A DNA stretch of 64,000 bases from Muraenolepis orangiensis (GCA_027704905.1 CM051000.1:14134014-14198013); one strand, 5' to 3'; positions 24,925-36,300 are shown, counted from the stretch's first letter. The notes: generated by a model not told the origin, from the sequence alone. A program made the numbers and translations.

Positions 24925-26038
24925 AACGTTGTCCTCAGCTGTGCAGTATTGTGCTTATTTTTATCTGTTTCTAGTCCTATAGTTTTCAGTGTTTGAGCTT
25001 CAGGATGTCCCGGGATGAAGGATGGAAAAAGGATGAAAGTCATTGTTTTGGACGAATGAATCTTTTTTCTTTTAAGGGATATTTTTTGGGGCATTTTTTC
25101 TTTTATGCACAGGAGGGTGGAGATTGACAGGAATGTGGGTGGAGAGAGAGGGAATGACATGTAGAAAAGGACCACAGGCTAGAGAAAGGAACCAGGGTTG
25201 CTACAAGGCGGGTGACAGGCTTAAAGGATGAGCTACCGAGCAGGATGAGCTACCGACCCTGGAATTCGATAGATCTAATGTTGGTATCAAATAAAATAAT
25301 GAATTATGAACAACTGTAGCATCGCCTTGAATTGTTTCAATGTGAGGAAATATAAAATGTGAAGTTCACTGCCTGTGTGTCTGCTGAGAACTGCCTAACG
25401 GAAGTGATATTTGACCGTTCTCCATCGTATAAACAAGCTGAATTTATTCACGCAAGTTATTTGGCATTTTCAAAGTCATTCTATTAAGCTGAGATAGATT
25501 CCATATTCCATTTGGCGGAGGCTACTAGCGCGAGCCTTCTTTAATAGCCCAACAATGATAGATGGGCCTCGTAATAAAGTCAATGATCACTCAAAGTTAA
25601 CAGTTGACATGTCTTTTTTTTACTTCAGCATTTCAAACAACTGGCCAATACAGTTGGTATAAATATAGAACAACCACAGCGGCCGACATGGGGGTTGTAT
25701 ATTCATAATATACAATACGCTTTGAGTGGGTTCCATCCGAGAAGGATAGCAATGCTGCTGCCAACTTGGCCTTTGTTTGTGGTGTGACTAACCTTCTTTA
25801 TTTCATCAATTTAATTGAATTTTAATTAAAAATATTTATTTATCATCTAATCATTTGTATTATGTGTAATTATCTATGTTAAGAAAAGGCCACTTTGAAT
25901 GATTTGAGCTCATGATCATGTTGATTGATTGTGTTTCGGGACGGTAGAAAATAGTGTGTGACGAGCCATGCCTCAACACTGTGAACACATATGGAAGGAG
26001 CATCTGTGTTGTGTGGTGACTCGAGTCTGCCTCCTGGC

Positions 26039-26079
<41 letters not shown>

Positions 26080-27270
26080 ATCCAAATTGAATTTGTAACA
26101 GAAAAACAGACGGAGTAACATGATTTTCCCAGATATATAACAAATCATGTTCAAGGGTAAAAAGGGTCAGCTTGCCACTCTACATTCGTCCCATCAACAT
26201 TGACAACTTCGGTAACGGCAAAAACAAAAAACAAAAAAGCAACCCCGCTCTGCACAAACGCACAAACTTTTCACTTTTTTTCCGTTGTAAAATGTCATTC
26301 TTTCATTGGCTGATTTCCCGCGGAAGGAATGGTCCGCGGCGTGGCCCACTGAAGCAGCATCTGTTTGTGTAACCTGTTGGTGACATTTACCGGGGAACGT
26401 GTCAAATTAATAGGTAGCGAAAGAGAGAGCGAGGGAGAGAGACAGAGAGAAAGAGAGTTGAGTCGACTCCATGGCTTCTGAATAGCGCTTACCCGAGGCA
26501 ATTCATCTTTGTAAGGGATTGTTGTGCGCAATGACATTTTATACGCTGTGAAGGGAGCAAAGTGGGCAGCTGTGTCCCGTGATTTATTTGCTGTTGTTTT
26601 CCGTTTGGTTCCGGGAGAGGAGTAGGGAACACTGAACGCTGGCAGATGGGACGACATGCCGGAGCCTTGTACAAAACACTCATTATTATTAGAATAATAA
26701 TAATACTTATACTAATGATGATGTTGTTAGTTTAACAATAACCATTTTTACCATACTACAAAAAAGATATACTGAGGCACATAAGGGGGCCATTTCAGAA
26801 GGATTCTCGTGTACATATTTAATCTGTCAGATTCTTCTCGTTATTCTTAACACTTACAACAACACCCCTGTAACTCTCATTACTTGGCCTCGGTTCTTTA
26901 CCATGCAAACTATAAAGCAATTTCACAGATGCTTGACTTGAACATGTTCTACCGTGTTCCTGCGATGTTGTTTCCCCCCGCATCCTTCCAGGTGTCTTGT
27001 AATTACATCTCACCGAGAGGGTCCGTCCTCGTGCCGAAAGTGGTTTACATCTCCCACAGAGGGGCTTCCGCGTGCTGAAAGTGGTGACAGAAAAAGCAGT
27101 CTGCAGCATGGGGGAATCCTAGCTAGTCAATGACAGAGGCTCGCGCTTGTGCATTAAGATGGACAGAAATTACACCTTCGTGGCAGCTCTGCTGATTTGA
27201 CGTCGCCCGTCAACGCACCTGAATTCATGGCCAAGTTGATCTTTATTTTCCCAAACACAGACAGAGACAC
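24925..27270. other. No recognised gene; short (GT)n at 26041-26078
   Basis: Besides a 38-bp GT tract at 26041-26078 and a doubled GGATGAGCTACCGA near 25227-25255, no feature could be supported. Confidence 0.45.
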
Positions 27271-27290
27271 ACACACACACACACACACAC

Positions 27291-27720
27291 TGTCATATCC
27301 AGAAAATTATGTTAAGTTCATTTAATTAGTTTTTGTCTTGTGCTTGTCGTGTTTTGTGATTTCCTGTTTTGTTTGGAAATGTAACTTCCCCTTCATGTTT
27401 TCCCGCCTGTGTTATTGTCTGCCCCGCACCTGCTTGTTTCCACCTGTTCCCTGTTCCCTTGTGTTTAAAGAGTCTGCGTCTTCCTTTGTTCTGGGCCAGT
27501 TTGTCTTGTTTCATGCCACAGAGCCAGCACTTTGTTTCCACGTCTTGCCACGCCATTGTCAGGTTTTTGTTATTTGGTATTTTGGATTTGATCTTTAAGC
27601 TTTTCCCTCATCTAAATTATTTGTGTGTTGTACTTTGCATTTTCATCAGTAACGACATTATTTTGATACTTTTGTCTCGAGTCGTGCATTTGGGTTTGGG
27701 TCCATAGTTCGGTTGTGACA
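27291..27720 (+). repeat. 5' LTR of the Sushi-ichi-like element
   Basis: Starts TGTCATATCC and ends CGGTTGTGACA. Immediately downstream GAACGAACTGGCC occupies the primer-binding position. Its last 45 bp (GTCGTGCATTTGGGTTTGGG and the GTGACA end) recur at 32957-33001, which identifies the 3' LTR remnant. A GTTTAAAGAG motif at about 27463 could serve as a TATA substitute. Confidence 0.85.
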
Positions 27721-27736
27721 GAACGAACTGGCCAGC

Positions 27737-28712
27737 ATGAACCCAGCTGACTCAGATTAACTGACTGCTGCCATTCGCTCCCAAGGCAGACCCCTTGAGC
27801 AGCAGGAGGAACAGATGTCATTCATGCAACAGGGAGTGAAGGAGCTGGTAAACAGCCAGGACAATTTCAAATCCGCCATGACTACCCAAGTGAGTCATTT
27901 GGCATCGCAGGTGCATCAAGTGCTCGTCCACCTGAAGAACGAGTCTTCCTCTCCAGCTCCACATACGGCGGCTGCGGTAATACCTCCGGTCCCGGCTTTC
28001 CAAACCTCGACTCCTCACCTCTCCCCACCCGAGAATTTCTCGGGAGAGCCCGGACAATGTTGTTTGTATTGTTCAAATTAGTCTGCAATATGAACAACTG
28101 CCCTCCGCCTTTCCGATAAAGAAATCCAAGGTGGCGTTCATGATTTCCCATCTCACCGGTCAAGCTGTGGCGTGGGCTATGGCGGAATGGGCTAGGGAAT
28201 CGCCGATCTGCGAATCCCGGGAGCAGTTTGAAGCGGCTTTGAGGATGATTTTTGACCCTACAGCACCAGGCAGAGAGGCAGCACAAGGGTTGAACAATAT
28301 CGAGCAAGGTATGGACTCCGCTTTCACTAGCCACCGATTGTGGATGGAATGCTCCGGCTTTGTTTGATGCGTTTATTAAGGGCTCTCTGACGATATTCAA
28401 GACTTATTAGTGCCGCTTAATCTGCTTGATAATCTGGATTCTATGATAGCTTTGGCAGTCAGAACTGACAATCGTATACGCATACAAGAGCGAAATAGAG
28501 ATGGCTTACAAGCTGCAGTACCCCATGATCACCCTAGAAGTCGCCATTGGCCTGCCTCACTCGTCTTGAAGGACTCTTCTCACCTGTCATCACCAGCCAC
28601 GCAGAGGATGGCGCCCCCTGCCGTCTCGGAGGAACCTATGCAACTGGCCATCTCCTCACGGCGTGTCCAATAAAAGAAAAGACTCACCAGAAGAAGGGCG
28701 CTAGTGAGTCGC
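27737..28712 (+). pseudogene. Gypsy gag, broken
   Basis: Translation from ATG 27737 gives MNPADSD followed by a TAA at 27758-27760, and the same frame continues as AAIRSQGRPLEQQEEQ with a coiled-coil-like N-terminal region. A frameshift near 28060 follows NFSGEPGQCC. The capsid-like core reads QYEQLPSAFPIKKSKVAFMI, SHLTGQAVAWAMAEWARESP and AALRMIFDPTAPGREAA, the pattern of Sushi-ichi and RTL/PEG10-type gag. Another shift precedes LDNLDSMIALAVRTDNRIR. At the end EPMQL is followed in a shifted frame by GHLLTACPIKE, the back half of a CCHC knuckle whose front half has been deleted. Gag would form particles and package RNA; this copy cannot. Confidence 0.82.
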
Positions 28713-28745
28713 TTCTCAGACTCTAAAGATCGTTCTCGCTCCATG

Positions 28746-29122
28746 ACTGACATTCAGGTAAAACACCATGACACCATTGTATATCTGGGAGTGTTAATTA
28801 ACTCTGGGGCTGATGAAAGCCAAATGGACTGGGGTTTTGCTCAGAAAATTGGCATTACAAATGAACTGCTATCCCAGCCTCTAGAAGCCAGTGCCTTAGA
28901 TGGTACACTTATTTTCAAAGTGACACACAAGATTGAACCCCTGGAAGTGTGTATTAATGACCAACACAAACAAATGTCATTTCACCTGTTTCACTTGGCC
29001 CAACACCCGATTATCCTAGGTTTCCCCTGGCTTAAGCAGCAAAACCCTCACATAGATTGGTGTTCAGTGAGGGTTATTGGGTGGGGAGGGTCCTGTGTGG
29101 GTGAATGTGTGGCACCAAAATA
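28746..29122 (+). pseudogene. Gypsy aspartic protease, largely intact
   Basis: One frame without interruption gives MTDIQVKHHDTIVYLGVLIN, SGADESQMDWGFAQKIGITN, a beta-rich middle, FHLFHLAQHPIILGFPWLKQ and QNPHIDWCSVRVIGWG. INSGADES is the retropepsin catalytic site, but related proteases have DSGA; here aspartate is replaced by asparagine (N at the D position), so the enzyme would be inactive even though the frame is open. The length and the ILGFPWL..NPHIDW end fit Gypsy proteases. A stop at about 29121 separates it from the RT, which starts with KGRLYSISGPERAAM near 29240. Confidence 0.8.
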
Positions 29123-29286
29123 AAAAATTTAAATCGGTGTCGTTGCTGATTTGAAGGGGAAGTATTCAGCAAGAGTAAAGCTACTTCTCTTCCACCACAC
29201 CGACCTTATGACTGTTCCATTTTTGGGGGCACCAATCCCAAAGGGAAGACTTTATTCCATCTCAGGTCCTGAAAGGGCAGCTATGG

Positions 29287-29994
29287 TTCAAGATTCAAGA
29301 TTCAAGAGACTTTATTTATCCCGAGGGAAATTAAGGTGCAACAGTTGAATACCTAAAACTAATAACAACAAACTAAACTAAACTAAACTAGTATAAACAA
29401 AATATAACTAAATTAAATCTGAATGAAGTCTAAATGTATAGACAGATGAATTGTACAATTTACAGTATTATTACAGTAATACGTAGGTATATACAATATA
29501 CAACAATGCGTATAGTGCAAATTGGCAGTAATAAATACAAATAAATAATTCAGATGAGTACTGAAAAAGTGACATGTGAAAAGTGAAAAGTGAAATAGAA
29601 TTACAGTGCAAAATTACAGTGAAAGGATTTACAGTGTGTTGACTTCAGGTCACTGAGTCTCCACTGTCCCTCTCACGACCGAGGTAGATGAATTAAAGAG
29701 TCTAATGGCCACAGGAAGAAAGGACTTCCTGTGGCGTTCTGTGGTGCACCTGGGTGGAATGAGTCTGTTGCTGAAGGTGCTTCTGTATGATGTCAGCACC
29801 TGATGGAGAGGGTGAGAGTTGTTGTCAAGGATACTACACAGCTTGCGCAACATCCTCCTCTCAGACACCACCAACAAGGAGTCCAGCTGGACCCCCAGGA
29901 CAGCGCCAGCCTTCCTGACGATCCTGCTGATCTTGTTGGCGTCAGCTGACCTCAACCTGTTTCCCCAGCACACGACACCGGAGACTGACTGACT
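29287..29994 (-). mobile_element. L2-like LINE 3' end inside Gypsy RT
   Basis: The minus strand encodes CWGNRLRSADANKISRIVRK, GAVLGVQLDSLLVVSERRML, LDNNSHPLHQVLTSYRSTFS, RLIPPRCTTERHRKSFLPVA and IRLFN, a non-LTR RT C-terminus. Its 3' UTR finishes ATTTCCCTCGGGATAAATAA and a CTTGAATCTTGAA tail at 29287-29320. It is a different family from the others here. It splits the Gypsy RT after GPERAAM; host reading resumes with SLKAGLIRPSSS at about 30003. Confidence 0.85.
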
Positions 29995-30469
29995 ATATTG
30001 AGACTTCCTTAAAAGCGGGCCTTATTCGCCCTTCGTCATCCACAGGAGGAGCAGGATTTTTTTCATAGGGAAAAAAGATGGCTCCCTTAGACCCTGCATT
30101 GATTATGTACCCCTTAATTACATTACAGTTAAGAATCGGTACCCCCTGCCCCTCATGTCATCTGCTTTTGAGCAATTGCAACAAGCCAAGATTTTCACTA
30201 AGTTAGACCTTAGAAATGTCCGCATCAGAGATGGAGATGAATGGAAAACAGGATTTAAAACACCTTCTGGTCATTATGAGTACCTTGTAATGCCGTTCGG
30301 GCTGACCAACCAATGATGTTCTTAGGGAATTTCTTAATCAGTTTGTGTTTGTCTATTTAGACCAGGGCTTCTCAAACTCTGGACCAAGGTCCGGATCCGG
30401 ACCGAACTGCAAATCAATCCGGACTGGACCCCGTGTCACATAAGATGTAAATTATATTTAGTTTATAAT

Positions 30470-30539
30470 AGTTTGTAATTATTTAGTTTATTCTCTTGTG
30501 TCTATAGACACAAGAGAATAAACTAAATAATTACAAACT
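30470..30539. repeat. 70-bp perfect palindrome
   Basis: Bases 30470-30504 (AGTTTGTAATTATTTAGTTT to TCTTGTGTCTA) are the exact reverse complement of 30505-30539, with no spacer. It lies in the 5' non-coding part of the hAT element, about 110 bp from its left end. Confidence 0.95.
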
Positions 30540-30767
30540 GTACGTATGTATGTACGTGAATATATATTAACTTGTGTCCGCAAGCGTGACATGCATTGCA
30601 GACCGCAAGTTACCGCAAGTTAACTTTCGTTTTTACTTACGTGAAAGTGAAAGTCTAATGCTCCCATTGGTTGCATTAGGGAGGGGGGGGGGGGGGGCGA
30701 GGTGTTTTCCCCCCAATCAGATGTGCAGCGTCATTGTTATGCACACGTTTTTGCGAATGCTGGCATC

Positions 30768-32322
30768 ATGTCGTTCTCAAAGTCCCCAAAGCAAAGGAAA
30801 GTTGATAAAAAATAACCGAGAATTCAAATAACAATGGACAGAGAAATGCCACTATGAATCACAGCTATTTGAAACAGCAGTATCTCCAGAACAAAGAGGT
30901 GAGGACAGCAAAACATACTCGGTTAAAATCATACTGTCAAGCCATAAACAGACTGTTTGTCAGATCTATGACAATGCCTGAGAGAGCAAATGACTCACAC
31001 TAAGTGGCCTGGGTTTTGGGCAAGCACAAAAAGCCCTTTTCTGATTCAGAAGTAGTGAAGGAGTGCATGACTGAAGTAACTGAGGCTTTGTTGGAGGGTA
31101 AGGAGAAACAGGAGATGTCTGAGAAAATTAAGCAGAGAACAGCTGATAGATTACATCAAAAATGTGAATTTCACTGGCTGTTGATGAATCAACTGACAAC
31201 GCCCAGCTACGCGTCTTCGTTAGGTTAAAGTGAAGCAAAGGGAACGTTTTGTGAGGACATATTAGGCCTCAAACCCCTCTATGGCCGCTGAATGAAATGG
31301 GAATTTACCTCAAGACTGTGGTGTTCATTGCAACTGATGGAGCTCCAGCTGTGACTGGGAGAGAGAAGATGGCTGTTCAGCACATGAAAGAGCACCATCC
31401 AGACCTGCTGTCATACCACTGCATCATTGACCAGTCAGTGCTGTGTGTCAATCTTGGAAAAATAATAATCAGATGTCATGGAGACAATTATGAAGCTAGT
31501 GAACTAGCCTCCTCAGCACTTAAGCACTGCCTTTTGCGTGCATTTCTGACAAAGGTAAGTTTATGACTCTTGGTTGCATTGTATGATGGCCAGTCATCTT
31601 TATTAAACAGACTGAGGTTTACTCTTATTTTGCTGTGTGTGAGTAGTTTGTAGTTAGTAACATTTGGCTAAATTATTTTGAGTTCATAGTAAAGAAAAGT
31701 GTGTGTGTCATTCTCTCTCACTCACTCACTCACACCAGGTCATGATGACATTCTGAAAAAATGAAGTGTGTGGTCTTTTTGATGGATGTGACCTCTCATC
31801 TAAATGAGCTCAACTCCAAGGCCAAGGCAACACAGTGTGTGACCTGATGTCAGCAATACCTTCCTTCCAAAGAAAGTTGAAGAGCCTCAGGAGTGACATA
31901 ACAGAGTCACAACAATTTTTCAAAACTGTTTTGATGATTTCAGTCTGTGTAAGCAAGTCTTGCTCAGTATTGGATCTCCATTTCTGGTGAATAATATTCA
32001 AGAATTATCAAGAGGCACAGAGCATCTTCCCGTGGGCAAATGTTTAATCTCTGCAAACCGAGCTAATATATCTCCAGGAAAATGTCTCTCTGAAGGATGT
32101 GGACTGTGACCCTGTGACATTCTGGACAAAGATGGCTACTGCAGCAAATTTCCCCCACCTTCAAAAGGTGGTCATTAATTTGCTTATCATGTTTGGTTCT
32201 ACATATTGCTGTGAGTGGATTTTCCACGATGAACATTGTGAAAACACATACCGCAAATTAACACTTGGGTCAGTGAGGTTCAAGACAATGGCTACAGGCA
32301 AACAGTGCCATTTCTCCCACTA
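30768..32322 (+). pseudogene. hAT transposase, broken
   Basis: ATG at 30768 begins MSFSKSPKQRKVDKK and hits a stop, with the frame resuming as a KQQYLQNKEV-like stretch. Then come WVLGKHKKPFSDSEVVKECM and TEVTEALLEGKEKQEMSEKI (31004-31140), the catalytic-core piece FIATDGAPAVTGREKMAVQH followed by KEHHPDLLSYHCIIDQ (31320-31440), and the C-terminal dimerisation (hATC) piece FPHLQKVVINLLIMFGSTYC with CEWIFHDEHCENTYRKL (32148-32250). DGAPA holds one of the catalytic aspartates. Several stops and a missing middle section show it is inactive. In life it would cut and paste the element at 8-bp targets. Confidence 0.82.
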
Positions 32323-32956
32323 GTTCAAGCCACCATACTGTACTATTGAATGTGTGTGTATATGTTATGGATGTTGATTTATGCCATGCACTTTATTGGC
32401 ATTGTTCCGGACCCTTGACCTTTAATAAAATTCACAAGTGGACCTTTAATAGAAATGTTTGAGTACCCCTGATTTTGACGATATTCTGATCTTTATAAAG
32501 ATAAAGACTCTCACGTTAAGCATTTACGTCAGGTTCTCCAGCGCCTGCTGGCAGAATAGCTTCACCTCTTCATTTTCTCACACCTGTGGTCTCCCAAAGC
32601 CGAGGAGTCCTTCACTCAGCTCAAGGAGAGGTTCACCACCGCCCCCATCCTCACGGTTCCGGACACCAACCGGCAGGTTGTTGTGGAGGTAGATGCCTCA
32701 AATGACGAGTGGGAGCGGTTCTCTCTCAGCACTCCGAATTGGACCACAAACTGCATCCATGCGCTTTCCTGTCCAGAAAGCTTTCACCTGCGGAACACAA
32801 TTATGATGTCGGTAACCGTGAGTTACCTAGTTAGTTGTTTGCTTTTAAGATAGCTTTGGAAGAATGGAGACATTGGTTAGAGGGGGCTCAGCATCCATTT
32901 GTGGTCTGGACAGATAATTAAAATGTAGAATACATTCGAAAAGCCAAAAGCCAAGC

Positions 32957-33001
32957 CGAGAGTCGTGCATTTGGGTTCGGGTTCATTGTTTGGTCGTGAC
33001 A
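32957..33001 (+). repeat. 3' LTR remnant
   Basis: Forty-five bases from GAGAGTCGTGCATTTGGG to GGTCGTGACA match the end of the LTR at 27291-27720. It is followed by (CA)n, the same tract that precedes the 5' LTR. The rest of the 3' LTR is deleted. Confidence 0.85.
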
Positions 33002-33016
33002 CACACACACACACAC

Positions 33017-33715
33017 AAAAAAAGGATAGTGCGGGAATGTGCTGAGGCAACACCAAGGTTGCGTATTTTTAAACGGACAACATTAAAAAAAAAGACATGC
33101 ATGGGGCAGGAAATGCTTAAATGCTAATGGTGGGGGGCATAAAAGATGGCAAGTGTAGCGTGTCAGATCCATTCTGTTCTTTAATCGGAGGTGCTAGTTG
33201 GCCACACGTGAGGCCATTTCTGATTTTCTTTTATTCTCCTGCAAGTCCAAATGCATCACACTGGCTGGTTTTTATGCTGCCCATCCGTCAAGGTTATGTT
33301 GCGCCTGATTTGTACGGTCATTATACAGGCCACGTTCTTCTTTGACATTTCAAGTACTCTGACGGTGAATGATGGTCTCATCTCTTTCCCCCCCCTCCCC
33401 CCAAATTGCCCTCCAGTGGGTTACATCTGAAACAGAGACATTACTTGAGTGTAGAAGTCACTGTCCCGAGATGAGTCTCGACGTTTCCGAGATATGGCCG
33501 ACCCTTCCGCAACGGCTCTTGATGTTCAAAGCAACTGACTGTGACCGTGCTGAACAAATATTGACTATGCAGATTTGTGTTCTTTTTTTTTAACCAAAGC
33601 GCACCAAAACCCATCGTAAGAGCTGCATTTGTAGAGGTTGCCCTGTTCCAGGGAGCCCTTTTCCTGATCAAATGAAGGTGAGTATGCGGCTGCCAGATTA
33701 AAGCTTGCAAGCAGG

Positions 33716-33800
<85 letters not shown>

Positions 33801-34678
33801 AATCCAACGGTGAATGGTAAGCAGAAATTGCCGACCACTGCAAAGAAGTCCAGGCGGGCCTGCGCTTCCAGATAAGGACACATCAGCTTTGGTCAACAAC
33901 GGCGCGAGACAATACCAATGGTAAAACCCAACTGTAGGGGCCGAATTCTGCATTAGACTTGACCCCATCAGATCCCCTGCCACCCCCCGCCCCCCCATTC
34001 CCCTCCAACTGCTAATCTGATAGAGGCTAGCTTAAATGAGAAATTGTAATACATGGGGCCTTGCACACTGCAGACAGGGACGTCAGGCCTGTGAAGTGCC
34101 ACCCCCCTCCCCCACCTCTTTCTCTCTCTCGCACTCTCTCTCTCTCGCTCTACATTTGGCGGTGCTAGAGGGTCCTGTGGTCCCCCTACAGGTGGCCATC
34201 TCTATTCCACATGTGTATCCGGGTATTTCTTCTCAATTAAAAGCCATTGGTCGCCACAACCCTGCTCCGCATCTCTTCAAATCAATGTGCTCCTTATCCC
34301 CAGACCACAGCTGCCCACGGTTCTGTGGGCCGGATTGGAAGGAGCCAGGGCAGAATTGCCAGCGCTTATCCCGCAAGGAGACGTGCAAGGTTTGCCTAAA
34401 CTCCCTCCTTCCTTCCTTTCTGTAAAAACATGTGAGTGGAATGCTGCCACGCTCCCCCCCACTCCAACAACCATTTACATTTACAGCATTTCTGTCCCTT
34501 CTCCTCGGCAATGTGGTTTACTATGTATAAGGTCAATAAAACATGGGTATTCCACAATCTCAACAGCCCTTATTTTTAAAAAAAACAACAATGGAATCGT
34601 CAATTCTTTTTTTTCTTTCTCGACAATGACAATTTGCATATCAATGGCAGACAGCAGTTATTAAAATAACTTTAAAAA
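33017..34678. other. No recognised gene; (GT)n at 33718-33799
   Basis: A pure 82-bp GT tract lies at 33718-33799. I see no gene or repeat copy in the remainder; frames of 90-185 codons antisense to the tract arise from the repeat. Confidence 0.5.
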
Positions 34679-36190
34679 AAACTGAATAAAGTTAAATATA
34701 TAAAAATAAAAATGCTATTTATAAAATGCAATATATCAGCACAGAAAAAGAGCAATATGTATATATAAATCAATGTAATAAAATATACATTGTTATATGC
34801 TATACGCCCTTGTTCAGCAGCCTGATGGCCTGACTGTGGAAGCTATCTCTAGTCTATTTGTGCGGCACTTGATACTGCGGTATTGCCTGCCTGACGGTAA
34901 AAGTGAATACAGTTCGTGGCTGGGGTGGGCATTGTCTTTTATGATGCGTTTGGCCTTGGCCATGCACCGCTGGTTGTATATATCCAGGAGGGAAGGGAGC
35001 TCATCTCCAATGATACACTGGGCTGTCCGCACCACCCTTTGAAGCGCTCTGCGCTCGAGTGTGGTGCAGTTCCCGTACCAGGCAGTGATACACCCTGTAA
35101 GAACACTCTCGATGGTGCCGGTGTAGGATGTTCTCAGGATGCCGCGGCCCATGCTGAATTTCCTCAGACGCCTGAGGAAATATAGGCATTGTTGGGCCCT
35201 TTTCACCACGTGTGTGGTGTGCGTGGACCATGTGAGGGACCACGCAGAAGAACTTGAAGCTGCTGACCCTCTCTACTGCAACACCTCTCACCGCTCTCCA
35301 CTCTGCTTCCTGTAGTCCACGATCAGCTCCTTGGTCTTCTTGAAGTTGAGGGCGAGGCTGTTCTCCTGGCACCACTGCTCCAGCGATCCAACCTCTTCCC
35401 TGTAGGCTGTCTTGTCGTCGCTGGCGATCAGGCCCATCACTGTCGTGTCGTCTTGATGACAGTTGATGACAACTTGATGATGACATTGGAGCTGTGCATA
35501 GCCATGCAGTCGTGGGTGTAGAGGGAGTAGAGGAGAGGGCTCAGCACGCATCCCTTGGGGGCTCCCGTGTTGAGGGTCAGTGGCTCTGAGGTGGTGCTGC
35601 CCATCCTCACCACCTGACACCTGAACAGAAAGACTTGAGGGGATGTACATGACTTTGGTTGCACCAAGATCTGTTTATCATGAGACATACCCCCCCTCCG
35701 TGATCTTTACCGGAGAGAGCCTTTGTTCTGTCTGCCCGGTGGATGGAAAATCCCGTCCGCTCGATAGCTGCGTCGCTAAACCCCTCCGACATCCATGTCT
35801 CCGTAAGGCAGATGATACAATTGTCCTTAGTTTCCCGGTGGAATTGTCCAGAGACTGTACATTAGCCAGTAGAATGGTGGGTAGTGGGGGGCGATCAGAA
35901 CGACATCTCAGCCTGACTAGCACGCCGGCTCGCTTCCCTCGCTTCTTCCTGCGACGCTTGCGTGTAATCGTGCCCAAGATGGTTGGAGATAATCCAGCTG
36001 TGACTTCTGGGTGATGTCCGAGTCAAAAGAATGAAAAAACTCCGGTAGGTGGCGAGCGACTGTCGATCTGATCTCCAGAAGTGTGCAAAAGTCATAAATG
36101 AACGTGCTGCTAACTTTCTGAACAAAGAATAAATAACAAAAAACTGCGTTGTTGTGTGGGAGCTCGCAACACGGCAGCCATCTCGTACGG
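34679..36190 (-). mobile_element. L2-type LINE, endonuclease start fused to RT end
   Basis: Read on the minus strand from about 36190: a basic N-terminal part KRRRKKRGKRAGVLVRL, then PPLPTILLANVQSLDNSTGK, GFSIHRADRTKALSGKDHGG and GVCLMINRSWCNQSHVHPLK, which is the first third of an apurinic-type endonuclease domain of LINE ORF2. At about 35630 the sequence jumps directly to VVRMGSTTSEPLTLNTGAPK and GCVLSPLLYSLYTHDC, then frame-broken RT C-terminal pieces ending KAKRIIKDNAHPSHELYSLL. Most of the endonuclease and RT fingers are deleted. The 3' UTR stops at 34679 without the CTTGA tail. A 12-13 base insertion (TGATGACAGT-like) disrupts FADD. Confidence 0.85.
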
Positions 36191-36300
36191 CGGCATACGC
36201 TATAATTCCCATAATTAATTGTTGTTGCAATCTCACATTTTGTTGTATGGTTGAATACTATTGTTCTTGGAATATAATTGGTCCCTTTTGATTTATTTGA

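Larger units (their letters stand above)
30363..32471 (+). mobile_element. hAT transposon (2.1 kb, decayed) at the Gypsy YLDD site
   Basis: Terminal inverted repeats are CAGGGCTTCTCAAAC and GTTTGAGTACCCCTG (13 of 15 complementary). The 8-bp flanks are ATTTAGAC (30355-30362) and ATTTTGAC (32472-32479), a 7-of-8 target duplication. Removing the element and one duplicate restores GTC TAT TTA GAC GAT ATT, the YLDDI codons of the host Gypsy RT. The interior carries remnants of a hAT transposase (separate entry) and a 70-bp perfect palindrome. The transposase pattern is like that of the vertebrate ZBED5/GTF2IRD2-related hAT group. Confidence 0.92.
29215..32945 (+). pseudogene. Gypsy RT and RNase H, split by two insertions
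   Basis: RT pieces are PIPKGRLYSISGPERAAM (to 29286), SLKAGLIRPSSS and DGSLRPCIDY, KNRYPLPLMSSAFEQLQQAK, IFTKLDLRNV, DGDEWKTGFKTPSGHYEYLV and MPFGLTNQ (29995-30320), and FVYLD ending at the hAT border, with DILIF resuming at 32480. The RNase H part carries LHPCAFLSRKLSPAEHNYDV, then ALEEWRHWLEGAQHPFVVWT and DN. Together these cover palm, YLDD and tethered RNase H in the right order. Deletions remove part of the RT between NQ and the FLGNFL-like stretch and part of the connection. After about 32945 the frame runs into the 3' LTR end without any integrase. Confidence 0.82.
27291..33001 (+). mobile_element. Sushi-ichi-like Gypsy retrotransposon, nested and deleted
   Basis: A Gypsy element in plus orientation: 5' LTR 27291-27720, gag from 27737, protease about 28746-29122, RT from 29215, RNase H to about 32945, and only the last 45 bp of a 3' LTR (32957-33001). 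It sits inside a (CA)n tract, with CACAC on both sides. The reading of gag and RT resembles the vertebrate Sushi-ichi/Mart lineage. Integrase and most of the 3' LTR are lost by a deletion between RNase H and the LTR end. A LINE (29287-29994) and a hAT transposon (30363-32471) have landed in the RT. Family assignment is from motif pattern only. Confidence 0.88.

Noticed and set aside
27882..28400. 172-codon antisense frame over gag
   Set aside because: Shadow of the plus-strand gag, whose motifs are clear.
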